Assembly (NCBI GenBank): GCA_949752795.1
Contig: OX457061.1
Location: forward strand, 33,484,425 to 33,548,424
DNA length: 64,000 bases
Direction: 5' to 3'
Origin: Hyperoodon ampullatus
Taxonomy: Eukaryota > Chordata > Mammalia > Artiodactyla > Ziphiidae
Under the pieces are notes generated by a model. It was not told where the DNA came from and made no database searches. It saw only the letters and a program-made list of their open reading frames with translations. Made by a program: the position numbers and the translations under genes. This document shows, piece by piece, positions 22,199-32,679 of the stretch; the stretch's first letter is position 1; each line of letters begins with the position of its first letter.

Positions 22199-22784
22199 TG
22201 TGGTAGGCAGCTTATGAAATGACTCTCAATGACCCCTACCTACTGGTATTCACATCCTTGTGTAATCTCCTCCCCTTATGTACGGGCTGGATCTGGTGAT
22301 TTTCTACTAGTAAATAAAATACAGCAAGTGAGATGGGCTGTCACTTTCACAATTAAATTATAAGAGACTGGCTTCCATCTTGCTCGTGCCCTCTCTTTCA
22401 CTTGTTCATTTTGTTGGAGCCAGTTACCATGCTGTGAGCTGCACTAGGGAGAGATTCATGTGGCAAAGGACAGAGGGCAGCCTCTAGCCAACAGCCAGGT
22501 CCACAGTCCAACATTCCATAGGGAACTAAATCCTACCAACAACTACTGAGTGACTGTGGAAATGAATCTCACCTTAGTTGAACCTCGAGATGACTACTGC
22601 CACAGCAACACCTTGTTTGCAATCTTGTGACAGACTCTGAGCCAGAAGACCCAGCTAAACCTGCCCAGATTCCTGACCCACAGAAACTGTGGGCTAATAA
22701 ATGTTGTTTAAGCTGTTTTTAAATGTTGTTTTAAGCTGTTAAGTTTTGAGGTAATTTGTTACACAGCAATAGATAACTAATACA
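22199..22784 (+). mobile_element. MLT1-type (ERVL-MaLR) solo LTR
   Basis: Sense LTR of about 585 bp beginning TGTGGTAGGCAG and ending GATAACTAATACA. The usual 3' block is visible (GACCCACAGAAACTGTGGGC, AATTTGTTACACAGCAATAG). A local duplication of the TAAATGTTGTTTAAGCTGTT unit at about 22698-22741 is extra. No internal sequence follows. Confidence 0.78.
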
Positions 22785-22859
22785 GGTGGTAAGAAACAGA
22801 GATGAAGGTAAGAAACAGCTTCAAAGAACAAGCTCCTTCTTCTTGGTTGACTAATTCCT

Positions 22860-22985
22860 TAAAAGCCACAGTGACCCTGGGCAAATTACCTAGGCTCTCT
22901 GAAACTCCTTAAGTACAAGAATAAAATAAGGATGACGTCTATATCACAGTATCATAGAGATAAAAGATGCAATGCCTCTGGCTTA
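22860..22985 (+). repeat. MIR SINE fragment
   Basis: CAGTGACCCTGGGCAAATTA followed by CTAGGCTCTCTGAAACTC; 3' blocks are weak. Confidence 0.65.
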
Positions 22986-23059
22986 TCTGTCAGTTAAAAT
23001 ATGAAAAAGGAGAAAATAATGAAAGGTTACCACAGGAGAATGTCTTAATAATGCCAGGC

Positions 23060-23325
23060 AGTATATGATGGTGGAGAGCTTGAATAACGAAGTAGTTACA
23101 ACATAGATTTTTGCAGGTTGGCATCCAAGGAAGAACAAATTTTGGAAGCACAGTAGTTACATAACCTGGGTCCAGTCATTACACATCTCTGATATGTTTC
23201 TCATGGGTGCAGTGACAATAATGCATACCTCACAGGAGTGTTCTGAGGATTAAATGAGATCATGTGTGTGGAATAACTGGGGTAAGACCTGGCATATAAT
23301 AGACATTCAATAGATTCTAGCCATT
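23060..23325 (+). repeat. MIR SINE
   Basis: Nearly full-length sense MIR with GTCCAGTCATTACACATCTC, ACCTCACAGGAGTGTTCTGA, GGATTAAATGAGATCATGTG and a CTGGCATATAATAGACATTC tail. Confidence 0.75.
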
Positions 23326-23740
23326 TTTATATTATTTTTCTACTTAGTATTATTTTTACTAACAATGATGGCATTTCAGGGACCTGTTACAGGTGAGTAA
23401 AAAGTTTTTAAATTGAGGCCTTTTCAGTAACCCACATCATATTTTGCAGTTCCTCTCTACTCTTTAAAAGCATCAGATAAATCCAAACATACACACTTTG
23501 ATTCTCCATTTCAACCTCTTTTCCCCTCTCTATTTATCAGATCTTATAGCAGGGCTTCTCCACTAGTAGTTATGCCCTCAATGAACAATGAAAACAGAGA
23601 AAGCCTCCATCTAAATTATGTGTTTGATTTCCTACTCAGGGTGTCTTCTGAGGGATTAATTATCAGACATCTGGGCTACTGCAAATATCTACAGCCACTT
23701 TCGATGCCTGTATAGAAAATAAGTGTGGAACGCAGTGGGC
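23325..23740. other. Unassigned DNA
   Basis: No repeat or gene recognised. Confidence 0.45.
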
Positions 23741-23744
23741 TCTC

Positions 23745-23880
23745 ACAATGACCCACTTAATATCTCTGAGAGTAATAGCAGAAACCATATCCATCTTGTT
23801 TATTTTTATGCCCCCAATGTCTAGCAAAAGTCCCAGCTTAGAGTAGGTATTCAATCAACATTTGCTGAATTAATGAAAGA
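23745..23880 (+). mobile_element. L2 LINE 3' end
   Basis: ATCTTGTTTATTTTTATGCC, CCCCAATGTCTAGCAAAAGT and ATTCAATCAACATTTGCTGA form the L2 tail. Confidence 0.65.
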
Positions 23881-24726
23881 ACTGAACAAACATGGTGGCT
23901 TTTTACCCTCCCTAGACAATCATTGTTTAGTTTTCTAAAAATCACTGGGCTCATCAAAAATTTTCATGAATAGATTTTGTTGATACACTAGATGCATGCA
24001 GCAATTTCACTTCCTTTTTTTCCTATTGTCTACTCTACATCCTGACAAATCTGGCTGAAAAACAGAAGAATTTCCCTCGCATATACAGACTCAGTATCCA
24101 CTCAGTTCCCTATGAAATGAAATAAAAGAAAACAAAAAAGTGAACTGCAATAACAGCAATTATGTACATTTTGTTGAGCTAAATGTGGGCGTTTACTTAT
24201 AAACTAAAGGCACTCAAGACGGTGTTAGCTAAGATTCATTTCTGCAGCCATAAAGGACTACCTCACTGAAGGCCTGTTTGTTTTTAAACCTTAAAGATAA
24301 TTTGGATATATTTTAAAATGTAGTATGTCATATAGTTAATCTGACACAAAATAGCCCTATGAGCTTTTATAAATCACGTAATCCTCTAGCCTCAAAGAAG
24401 TTGATGAGAAAAATCATTGATACTGAATTTTACGTACTACCCATTGATTTCCCTTAGACCAGTAATCAAAATTATCAAACATGTAGACCAGAACAGTTTG
24501 CAGAGATGATATAGGAATGGTTATTTTATAAAGGTCACAGATTTACTCATTCTCCCAGTTTTTTATGCATTCGTTCAGTGGGACTGGGGCACTTAGGAGT
24601 TAAAGAAAGAGAGAAAAAATTTATTCAGTTAGAAAGATCAGCAAGATGTGAACCACATTTTAGAATTAGAAACAGCAGTTATATTAAAGGAAAAAAAAAG
24701 AAAACCCTAGACTTAGAATTTAAAGT

Positions 24727-24728
<2 letters not shown>
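23880..24728. other. Unassigned AT-rich DNA
   Basis: About 850 bases in which no repeat or gene is recognised. The 24578-24880 frame runs through the GT microsatellite, giving a VCVCVCV run, and is not a gene. Confidence 0.5.

Positions 24729-24764
<36 letters not shown>
24729..24764. repeat. (GT)n microsatellite
   Basis: Pure GT run of about 36 bases immediately before a MIR; likely polymorphic. Confidence 0.95.
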
Positions 24765-24766
<2 letters not shown>

Positions 24767-24776
24767 ATGCACACGT

Positions 24777-24985
24777 TCAAATCCTTGGCCTCCTCTAACT
24801 GGCTGAATAAACTTGAACAAATCACTTTACCTCTAAGAGCCTCAATTTCATTATCTGTAAAATGGACAAAATCATCCTGACCTCACTCTGGCCCTGTTGT
24901 AAGGTTTAAAGGAAACATTGCATGTCAAAGTGCCTAGCATAGCTCCAGGCAGATAGCAGGCATGCATTAAAAGTTTGTTAAATCT
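24777..24985 (+). repeat. MIR SINE
   Basis: Well-kept sense MIR: GAACAAATCACTTTACCTCT, CATTATCTGTAAAATGGAC, GACCTCACTCTGGCCCTGTT, and an AGTGCCTAGCATAGCTCCAG tail. Confidence 0.78.
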
Positions 24986-25275
24986 CAGTAAGAATGGGAA
25001 TGGCTAGCCGCAAATGAAGTCTAATTAGAAAATAATTACATAAACCAAACCTTTGAATGATTAATAGTGAAAATAAAAAATTTTTTTCCTCCTACTCCAT
25101 TTTCTATTTAACATTGCGCATACTGTCACAATTAAGGTCCAGAACTTTGTGAAAGCGACTGCCATAAAAACATAGAGCTGGATTTATTAATAATAAAGTT
25201 ATCGCATTCAAAATGTTCATGTATTTAACTCCAATTCTATGGATTTTGCTAATAAAAACATATTAAAAATGTACG

Positions 25276-25489
25276 GGGCCTCCCTGGTGGCGCAGTGGTT
25301 GAGAGTCCGCCTGCCGATGCAGGGGATACGGGTTCGTGCCCCGGTCTGGGAGGATCCCATATGCCGCGGAGCGGCTGGGCCCGTGAGCCATGGCCGCTGA
25401 GCCTGCGCATCCGGAGCCTGTGCTCCGCAACGGGAGAGACCACAACAGTGAGAGGCCCGCGTACCGCAAAAAAAAAAAAAAAAAAAAAA
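25276..25489 (+). mobile_element. CHR SINE, short cetacean form (left arm of an inverted pair)
   Basis: Begins GGGCCTCCCTGG, with a C in place of the usual T, and has a pure tail of about 27 A, the longest here. Target copies end in AAAATGTACG at 25275 and 25500. It lies 120 bases from a second copy in opposite orientation. Confidence 0.95.
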
Positions 25490-25609
25490 AAAAATGTACG
25501 TACACTCCTTCAAGAGCAGTATTAACTTTTCAGAATACTTTTAGGTCCTCCATTGTTGGACCACCTAGCCTCAGTACACTCAGATAAATGATAGGTTTAC
25601 AATAATTTT

Positions 25610-25818
25610 TTTTTTTTTTTTTTTTGCGGTACGCGGGCCTCTCACTGCTGTGGCCTCTCCCATTGCGGAGCACAGGCTCCAGATGCGCAGGGTCAGCGGC
25701 CATGGCTCACGGGCCCAGCTGCTCCGCGGCATGTGGGATCTTCCCGGACCGGGGCATGAACCCGTGTCCCCTGCATCGGCAGGCGGACTCTCAACCACTG
25801 CGCCACCAGGGAAGCCCG
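25610..25818 (-). mobile_element. CHR SINE, short cetacean form (right arm of an inverted pair)
   Basis: Antisense with about 20 T. Exact 16-base target copies GGTTTACAATAATTTT stand at 25594-25609 and 25819-25834. Small differences from the left arm, such as GATGCGCAGGGTCAG, show two separate insertions rather than a duplication. Confidence 0.96.
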
Positions 25819-25833
25819 GGTTTACAATAATTT

Positions 25834-26110
25834 TGCAGGTCCTTCTGAATACTATTTTTCATCCACAAAGAGAAGTTGATCCTTATTTCATAGAAGACAG
25901 GGCAGCCACAGGCTACAGAGGTGAAGAAGTTCTGCTGGGACCTGCCTCATTCAGAGCGCAAGTCTCTCCTGTGAGTTCCTCTTGCTCTAGTGACTCCATA
26001 AACATTGTTGTGCCATGTGGGTCTGTCTAAGGACTCTATTCTTCTCTCCGACACACTTTCCCATACGGTTTAAACAATGTCTTATATGCTTATGTATTCC
26101 AAATCACCAT
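25834..26110. other. Unassigned DNA
   Basis: No repeat or gene recognised; the following L2 may begin a little earlier than marked. Confidence 0.4.
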
Positions 26111-26935
26111 CCCAGTTCTGTCATCTCTCCAGCACTTCCAGTACAAGGATACGACAGACACTTGTGCCACCATGTTCCACTGTGTCCTAAACTAGATAAC
26201 CTTTCCTTCACTAAACCTGGTTGTCTCTCTCCAAGAATGACACCATCGTCCACCCAGGGCACATGGGCCAGAAAACTGGGATTGTACTTAAACTCATCTT
26301 TCGCCTTCCCCATCTCTTACATCCAAGGCTTACTGATCTTTTCTTCTAAATCTTCATGAATTAGACCCATTATCTCCTTGTCTGCTATCTATCACTGACC
26401 TGAAGGTCTGAGCTTCAGGCTCATAGCATCTTTTACCTACCCTATTGTAGTACTTTCCTAAAAGGTCTTCTTTCCTCTAGGCTTGCCCTGCTCCAATCTG
26501 TTCTTCACCACATGGCGGCCATACTGATATTCCTAAAAGGCAAGTCTGACTATGTCATTCTACTACCTAACATCACTCTAAATTACCTGCGAGGTTGGAG
26601 GCATTGTAACTTGGCATCTTACACCTTATATGTATTCCTACTAGATTCTCCAGCCTTGGCTTCTATCAATCCCACTCTCCTTATTATAGTAATAATGAAG
26701 TTATACTAAATTCCTTAGAAGAGCTTTCTCTGCAATTCTTGCTGCTTCACAACCATGTGTCATTTTGCCTCATGTTCCTGTAAATAGAACATCTTTTCTT
26801 CTCCTAGTAGTCCTTTAAGATTCAACTCTTCCTTCAGGAATCCTTCAATGAACCCCCAGACTTTTGCAACATTACAATGAGCGCCTCCATTCTGGAACTA
26901 GTTAGTAAGAATTAACTTCCCTTCTATACTAGTCT
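26110..26935 (+). mobile_element. L2 LINE 3' part
   Basis: About 800 bp of sense L2 at high divergence: CCACCATGTTCCACTGTG, GGCCATACTGATATTCCTAA, AGTCTGACTATGTCATTCTA, TTAAGATTCAACTCTTCCTT. Open frames within it are not genes. Confidence 0.65.
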
Positions 26936-26959
26936 GAGATCCTTTTTAGAGCAGAGAAC

Positions 26960-27360
26960 TAAGCAGCATAATGTGATCTTTAAGAATATGGGCTCTGGGG
27001 CTTCCCTGGTGGCGCAGTGGTTGAGAGTCCGCCTGCCGATGCAGGGGACACGGGTTCATGCCCCGGTCTGGGAAGATCCCACATGCCGCGGAGCGGTTGG
27101 GCCCGTGAGCCATGGCCGTTGAGCCTGGCGTCCGGAGCCTGTGCTCCGCAATGGGAGAGGCCACAACAGTGAGAGGCCCACGTACAGCAAAAAAAAAAAA
27201 AAAAAAAGAATATGGGCTCTGAATTCAGAAGCATGGAGTGGAATCCTGTCTCTACTAAGTATTAAGCTGCTTGACAAACTACCTAAACTCTTGGAGCCCC
27301 ACTTTCTTTAAGAGGTGATAATAACACTGAACTCAATAAATAATTAAAAGAATTAAATGA
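26960..27360 (+). repeat. MIR SINE interrupted by a CHR SINE
   Basis: The MIR starts before 26982 and resumes at 27222 (TAAGCTGCTTGACAAACTAC, TTCTTTAAGAGGTGATAATA, AAAAGAATTAAATGAGC). Confidence 0.7.
26998..27205 (+). mobile_element. CHR SINE, short cetacean form
   Basis: Sense copy with about 19 A. Exact 16-base target copies AAGAATATGGGCTCTG lie at 26982-26997 and 27206-27221, both MIR sequence. It lacks two bases in the GAGCCTGGCGTCC part. Confidence 0.96.
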
Positions 27361-27364
27361 GCTG

Positions 27365-29225
27365 AGACCCAAAGGATGAGAAAGAGTTGGCCATGCAAAG
27401 ACTTAGAGAATGCACATTTCAGGGAGAGAGACTAGCAAGAACAAAGGCCCAGCTGAGGAATCACGGGGCACTGAAGAATTTACAGCCATCAGCCCCATCC
27501 CTCCTCCAACATTCACTCAGCCTAGGATTATAGTTTCTAAGGAAAAACAGTGAAAGCCCCAGCATTAACACACGGTGCTTCGCAGAATTTTATTAATTGG
27601 AATCTGCTTCATTTCTCCTGCTCCATTTGGATTCTTTCTAGACTCTACTATCACACTGAAGCTTTGGGTGAAACTTAGAAGCCCTCAAAAGTGGTGAAAG
27701 GGCTGCATTGGCAGGGCCCCAAAGGAAGAACATAAATGCTGAGTGCAGCACTCTGGCAAGGGAACTTTGATGAGGGCATAATCCAAAATGGCAAGCCTTT
27801 GGATAAACATTGCAAAGCACATACATTCAGGAAAACTTGACAGCAGGTTTATTTCAGCATGAGATGCATTTGCCAAATGAACGGAGACGCAAAGATTTCA
27901 ATGGTTTTAAAAATCATTTTTGCTTTATAGCAAAGAAATAAAATGATTTATGAGTTTGTCAGAGAACGGATATGCCTTTTGAAAAAAATCCTCCTGATTC
28001 CAAAGTTTCATGAATTGCAAATGAAATAGCGAGTGATGTATATGCACATGTGTGTGTGTGTGTGTGTGTGCACGTGTGTATGCACATATGTATCTTAGTG
28101 CTTGTCCTCTCTTTTCTTTGCCTCCGTGGTTTGGAAGCCAGCTCCACTGTGTGCCTTCACTGATGCTGCAAGCAAATTGTAATTATAATGCCAAACAGTC
28201 ATTTCCAAGACAAACCAAATCTGTGTTCCATTAAAGTCATGCAATAGTTAAACATTATTTTTTTACTCCCAACCATAATAAAAAACAGGTTCCCCATTCA
28301 ATCTGATGCTCCAGAAGTCAGAGGATTCCACATGGTCCCTTCCGTGATATTTGGAAATAGATTTTGATGGTGTCCCAGGCATATCAGCGGGAGGTCAGTT
28401 TAACTTATGGTTTATCATGTTCACTGTGGTTTGGACAGCGGCTGTATGGAAGTCCTGAAATGGTAATCGATTTCCTCCCTGAGATGCTAAGCCTGCCTGC
28501 CAAATACTAAACATGTTCCCTCAGTGTGTCATTTCGAGATATTAAATGGAATCACAGAAATGAGAGTGATACCTTCCGTGGAACTAGAGATGAGGAAATG
28601 CTGCTCTCCAGGAGTTGTCCCAAGAGGAAAACATAACACTTGAGTTTTTCTGTTCATCAGTTTTCAAGAATGATTCTGATGATATATTTTTGCAAAACTG
28701 TCTTTGAAATGAAATCTTCCTCTATAATTCACCAATTATTTCATCCCAATGCCCTAAATTTAAGTGCATTCAGAATGTATCTTAACAGTAAAAGTAACTC
28801 TTTAAAGAATGTTGGATAAAAAAGAAAGTTCTAACATCCACCAGTAACCATTTACCTCCTATAGAAAGTCTAGCTTACATGCACTTTCTGCTTGCTCTTT
28901 AACATTTTGCAACCATGCTGAAAATTACCAAGACATTTAAAATTTCAATTTAAAAAGATGTAATCTTTCAGCTAGTTCTTTACTCAGCAGATCCATGTTA
29001 TACCTCTAGAGTGGGGAATCTTGCTCTGTTTGGGCTTCTAAAGATTCCCCTAATTTCCTAACAAGTGCAGCTATATATTATATTTAAACAGTGGGTTTCA
29101 AATTCTGTGAGTGACTCACATAATGACACACATATTACATTGTAACCCAGTATACACAAAAACTTATAATTCACGGAGCAATACTTACCCCTACTACCTA
29201 CCCTACACTCTAATATTTTTTTTTA
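27365..29225. other. Repeat-poor block, candidate conserved noncoding DNA
   Basis: About 1.85 kb with no recognised transposon apart from a GT microsatellite at 28049-28070. It contains TAATTA-type homeodomain-like sites (TTGTAATTATAATGCC at 28177) and several stretches of balanced composition. No frame shows a protein family, so regulatory DNA or plain unique DNA are both possible. Conservation cannot be tested here. Confidence 0.4.
28049..28070. repeat. (GT)n microsatellite
   Basis: Short GT run continued by CACGTGTGTATGCACATATG, which is partly palindromic. Confidence 0.9.
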
Positions 29226-29292
29226 TTTTGTTTCATTTCTTTCTTTTTTTCTTTTCTTCTCTACTCCGCTCCACTCTACTCCATTCCATTCC
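29226..29292. repeat. Pyrimidine-rich low-complexity tract
   Basis: TTTC-rich part followed by TCTACTCCGCTCCACTCTAC and CCATTCCATTCCATG, decayed 5-base CCATT-like units. Confidence 0.7.
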
Positions 29293-29459
29293 ATGTTTTA
29301 AATGCCAGTCACAACTCCTCAAATCAATTTTCCTATACATCAATGGGACAGGGCCTGCAGTTTCAAAAACACTAATTCACCAATTTAAAGGAATGTTTTT
29401 CCCCCTCCTCCTCCTTCAATATTTTACCTCCCAGTTTTAAGGATTTTGTAGCATAAGGA

Positions 29460-29665
29460 TCTTCAGGATATCCAAGTTACCATGTTGACTCTTAACATTT
29501 ACAAGTTTCTTTATACTCATCTCTAAAATGAGGATAAAGATAAGTAGTACTGATAACACAGGATTGTTATAGGAATTAAATGAAATCATGTACATAAAGC
29601 ACTTATGTCAGCCCCTGGCACATAGGATGTTCCCAATAAGTGGTAATGAATCCCTATGGCAGACT
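29460..29665 (+). repeat. MIR SINE
   Basis: CATCTCTAAAATGAGGATAA, GGATTGTTATAGGAATTAAA, TGTACATAAAGCACTTATGT and CCCCTGGCACATAGGATG in sense order. Confidence 0.75.
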
Positions 29666-30480
29666 CCCATATTCAATCTCATCCTTTTTGCCCCTCAGAA
29701 ATATCTCTAGATATGAGAAAAAGAGGGGAAAATTAGTAGAATAAGTCTTCTAGCTCTCCAATTGATAGTTTCTACTGATTAATATTCTCAATTGTTTTGT
29801 ACTCCATATGGTGTATGGGCCGATCACTATCAGAAACCACAGAGCTCCCTTCACCATTCTAAACTGAGAGAAGTTTGACCAGTTATTTATTAAAGGGTTC
29901 TAATAAATAGCCAAAAGCTGTGCTTTTGAGATACTTAAATTCACCCCTACACCCCATAAGGAGCAAGTCCCTGCTGTGTGAGGGTTCTCTCTGGTCTCTA
30001 CCTCTCTCCTCTCTGACTTCCATCTTCCCCTTCATGAACTCCTCCGTATACTGCTTCTTCCAACCCCCTTTACTTAGAATGTGATGAAGTGGTTCCTAAC
30101 CCCTATGGTCCCTTCTTATGTCTTTCAAACTCTGCAGTTCTTCCTTTGGCAATTCAGTTTCTACTTGATCTACAGATGAACAGAGGATAGTGATTGGTTG
30201 TAAGGGATGTTTTAATTCCAGTCCTTGGCTGCTTTTCTCCTAATTCCCTGATATCAAATATAATATGTAACTGTGAGGATTGAGTTCCTTCTATAATATA
30301 AACCACTTGTCTAGTTGACACTTGCCTTGGATAGTCCTATTTATTCTTTAAGAAATTATGATTCTAGCCTTAGGATGCTAAAGGCCCATCTGCCCCTTTG
30401 ATTCCCTGAGCTGCACTGGAAAAGCAGCAATGTTAATCAACATGCCTCTGCCTCTGCCATCCAGATAAATGACATCATAC
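29665..30480. other. Unassigned DNA
   Basis: No gene was recognised. Part of 29990-30130 is pyrimidine-rich and may be a worn L2, but no block could be placed. Confidence 0.4.
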
Positions 30481-30930
30481 CAAAAGAATTTCCCTGTGGC
30501 TTCTTGGTGCCTCCCAGGAGGATTGAAAGTTTCTTATCATGACTTCCAAGGCATTTTATGATTTGGCTCCTACCTAACTCTCCCTCCTTATCTTCTGCCA
30601 TGATTTGTCTCCTTACCTACCATTTATTCTTTCTGTCTTCTATCTCTGCCATACAGAATGATTTACCATTCTTCCAATTTGCTGGACTTCCTGGTCTCTG
30701 CACATTTGTCTAGGCTGCCCTCCTGTATGGAACTCTTTCCACTCCACTCTACCCACTTCATCTGATTAATATTCCTCAACATTCAGCCCATATCTTACCT
30801 CTTCCTTCCCTGACTCCCCAGGCAGTGTTAGGTCTCCCATATCATGCCACGAACTTCTCTTTACTATAGCTCGTACCACCCAGTACTATAACTAGCTGTC
30901 TCTCCCAATACCATAAGCTTCTTTTCATTT
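30480..30930 (+). mobile_element. L2 LINE 3' part
   Basis: CTTCCAAGGCATTTTATGAT, TTGGCTCCTACCTAACTCTC, CTGCACATTTGTCTAGGCTG, TTCCTTCCCTGACTCCCCAG and ACTATAACTAGCTGTCTCTC follow L2 in sense order. Confidence 0.75.
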
Positions 30931-31580
30931 CTAAAATCTCAGAAATGAAGGCAGAATGGGTATTTAGTGAGTATTGTTTGGGGATTTAGCTAACTTATTA
31001 ATTAATCTCAAGTCTAGCCTCTTGTGCTACGAGGCTGAATCACTTCAATTGTCTAGAACCACAAGGGTGTGAAGGAATGTCCTTTTCCTCCTCTACCCCA
31101 TGAAACTTGCTTGGTCTTCCTCTGCCTAAGAGTCAGCCTCCTGTCCCATCAATAGAGGCTTCTTTTGGTGACACTCACCAAAAGTTGCTTCACTGTGGTT
31201 TGAATTTGGATGGATATGGTTGTATGTGTGTGTTTGTGTATGTGTGTTTGACACTGCAGTTTGAAACAGTCAGTATCTCATCTTCTATTTGCTTTTAGAT
31301 TCCTCAGCTTGAGCCCATGTCCAAAAAGTTAGCTTATTGCCTCCTGAATTATTTATTGACATTTGAGGCAATGGAATGTGGTCCAGATGGGATTTCTATC
31401 TAATGGGGAAAGTGCTTCCTCACAAACTTGACCAGAGTTCCAAAACTGGGGCCTGAGGAGGGTGCAGAATTCTTCAGCTGTCAAAGAGCTTGGCTCACCA
31501 TCAGTCAACAAGTGGGGTCAGACTCTCAGACTACATATCCATTCACCAGTCACTGAGTCCAACACATTCTCTTTCTGCCA
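30930..31580. other. Unassigned DNA
   Basis: No repeat or gene recognised except a short degenerate TGTGTG patch at 31226-31249. Confidence 0.45.
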
Positions 31581-31830
31581 TGTCCTATACCAGGCACCAT
31601 GCAGCAAGGATGGTCAGATACAGGTCTTGCCATCAAAGAGCTCAAAATCTGTTAAGTGAAGACCAGTAAACAGATCATCAGGATGGAGTGTGATAGAGAT
31701 ATGTATAAAAGTAGGGAAGACAGAATAGAGAGTCAATGAAAAAGGTATAACAAGACCTAATGAAGGGATAATAGAATTCATCAGGTCAATAAAGAAGTAA
31801 ATACTTTTCCAGATGTGTCATGTGAAAATG
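31580..31830 (-). mobile_element. L2 LINE fragment
   Basis: ACCAGGCACCATGCAGCAAG and GCCATCAAAGAGCTCAAAAT match the reverse complement of L2 near its 3' end. Confidence 0.6.
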
Positions 31831-32364
31831 ACTTGGGAATGCCCAAAATTGATGAGGACCCAGAGTTTTGTCTCCATTGCTTTGATTGTCACTTGAAGCC
31901 AGACTGCTTGGTGCACTCTGGGGAATCAGAGAGGAGAGCTGAGCAGGTAGCAAAGGAAGGAGTCAGCATGAAGGCATGAGTAGAAATCTAGGGAAGACAG
32001 TGCCACTTGGGAAACTTCCTTCTTCACTCTACAGGCTGCATGTTGAAGCAGGATGCAGGTAGCTAAGTAGAATTCAACCACAGTATTCTGAAGCAGTAGC
32101 TAGAAACCATCCCCTATCACTCTATATCCCGTGGTCTTCCTATTTTTGTGATGGGAAAAGTGGCAAAAAGGGTGGTGAAGATATAGACAAGATGACTCCA
32201 AAAGTTGCTGCCATGTACACACTCTACAGTGAGATCACCAGCTGACTTTAGAACCTATTTTGTGATGTTTAAGTGGAATCTTCAAAAGCTGAAAAGTCAA
32301 GATGGAATACTTTATGTTCTTGATAGCACCGAATCTGTCCAACACTTGTCCTAATATTGTCATT
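31830..32364. other. Unassigned DNA
   Basis: No repeat or gene recognised in about 530 bases. Confidence 0.45.
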
Positions 32365-32679
32365 ATTCTTTTTTTTAATTTTTATTTTATGTCACATTAG
32401 TTTCAGGTGTACAGCAAAGTGACTTAGTTATACATATACATATATCTATTCTTTTTCAGATTCTTTTCCCATATAGGTTTTACAGAGTACTGAGTAGAGT
32501 TCCCTGTGCTATATAGTAGGTCCTTGTTGATTATCTATTCCATATATAGTAGTGTGTATATGTTAATCCCAACCTCTTAATTTATCCCTTCCCCTCACCT
32601 TTCCCCTTTGGTAACCATAAGTATGTTTTCTAAGTCTGTGAGTCTGTTTCTGTTTTGTAAATAAGTTCACTTGTATATT

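Noticed and set aside
24578..24880. 100-codon frame with a Val-Cys repeat
   Set aside because: The Val-Cys run is a translated GT microsatellite.
26998..27205. CpG island
   Set aside because: CpG-rich stretches occur only inside short SINE bodies of about 200 bases, too short for an island and without promoter context.
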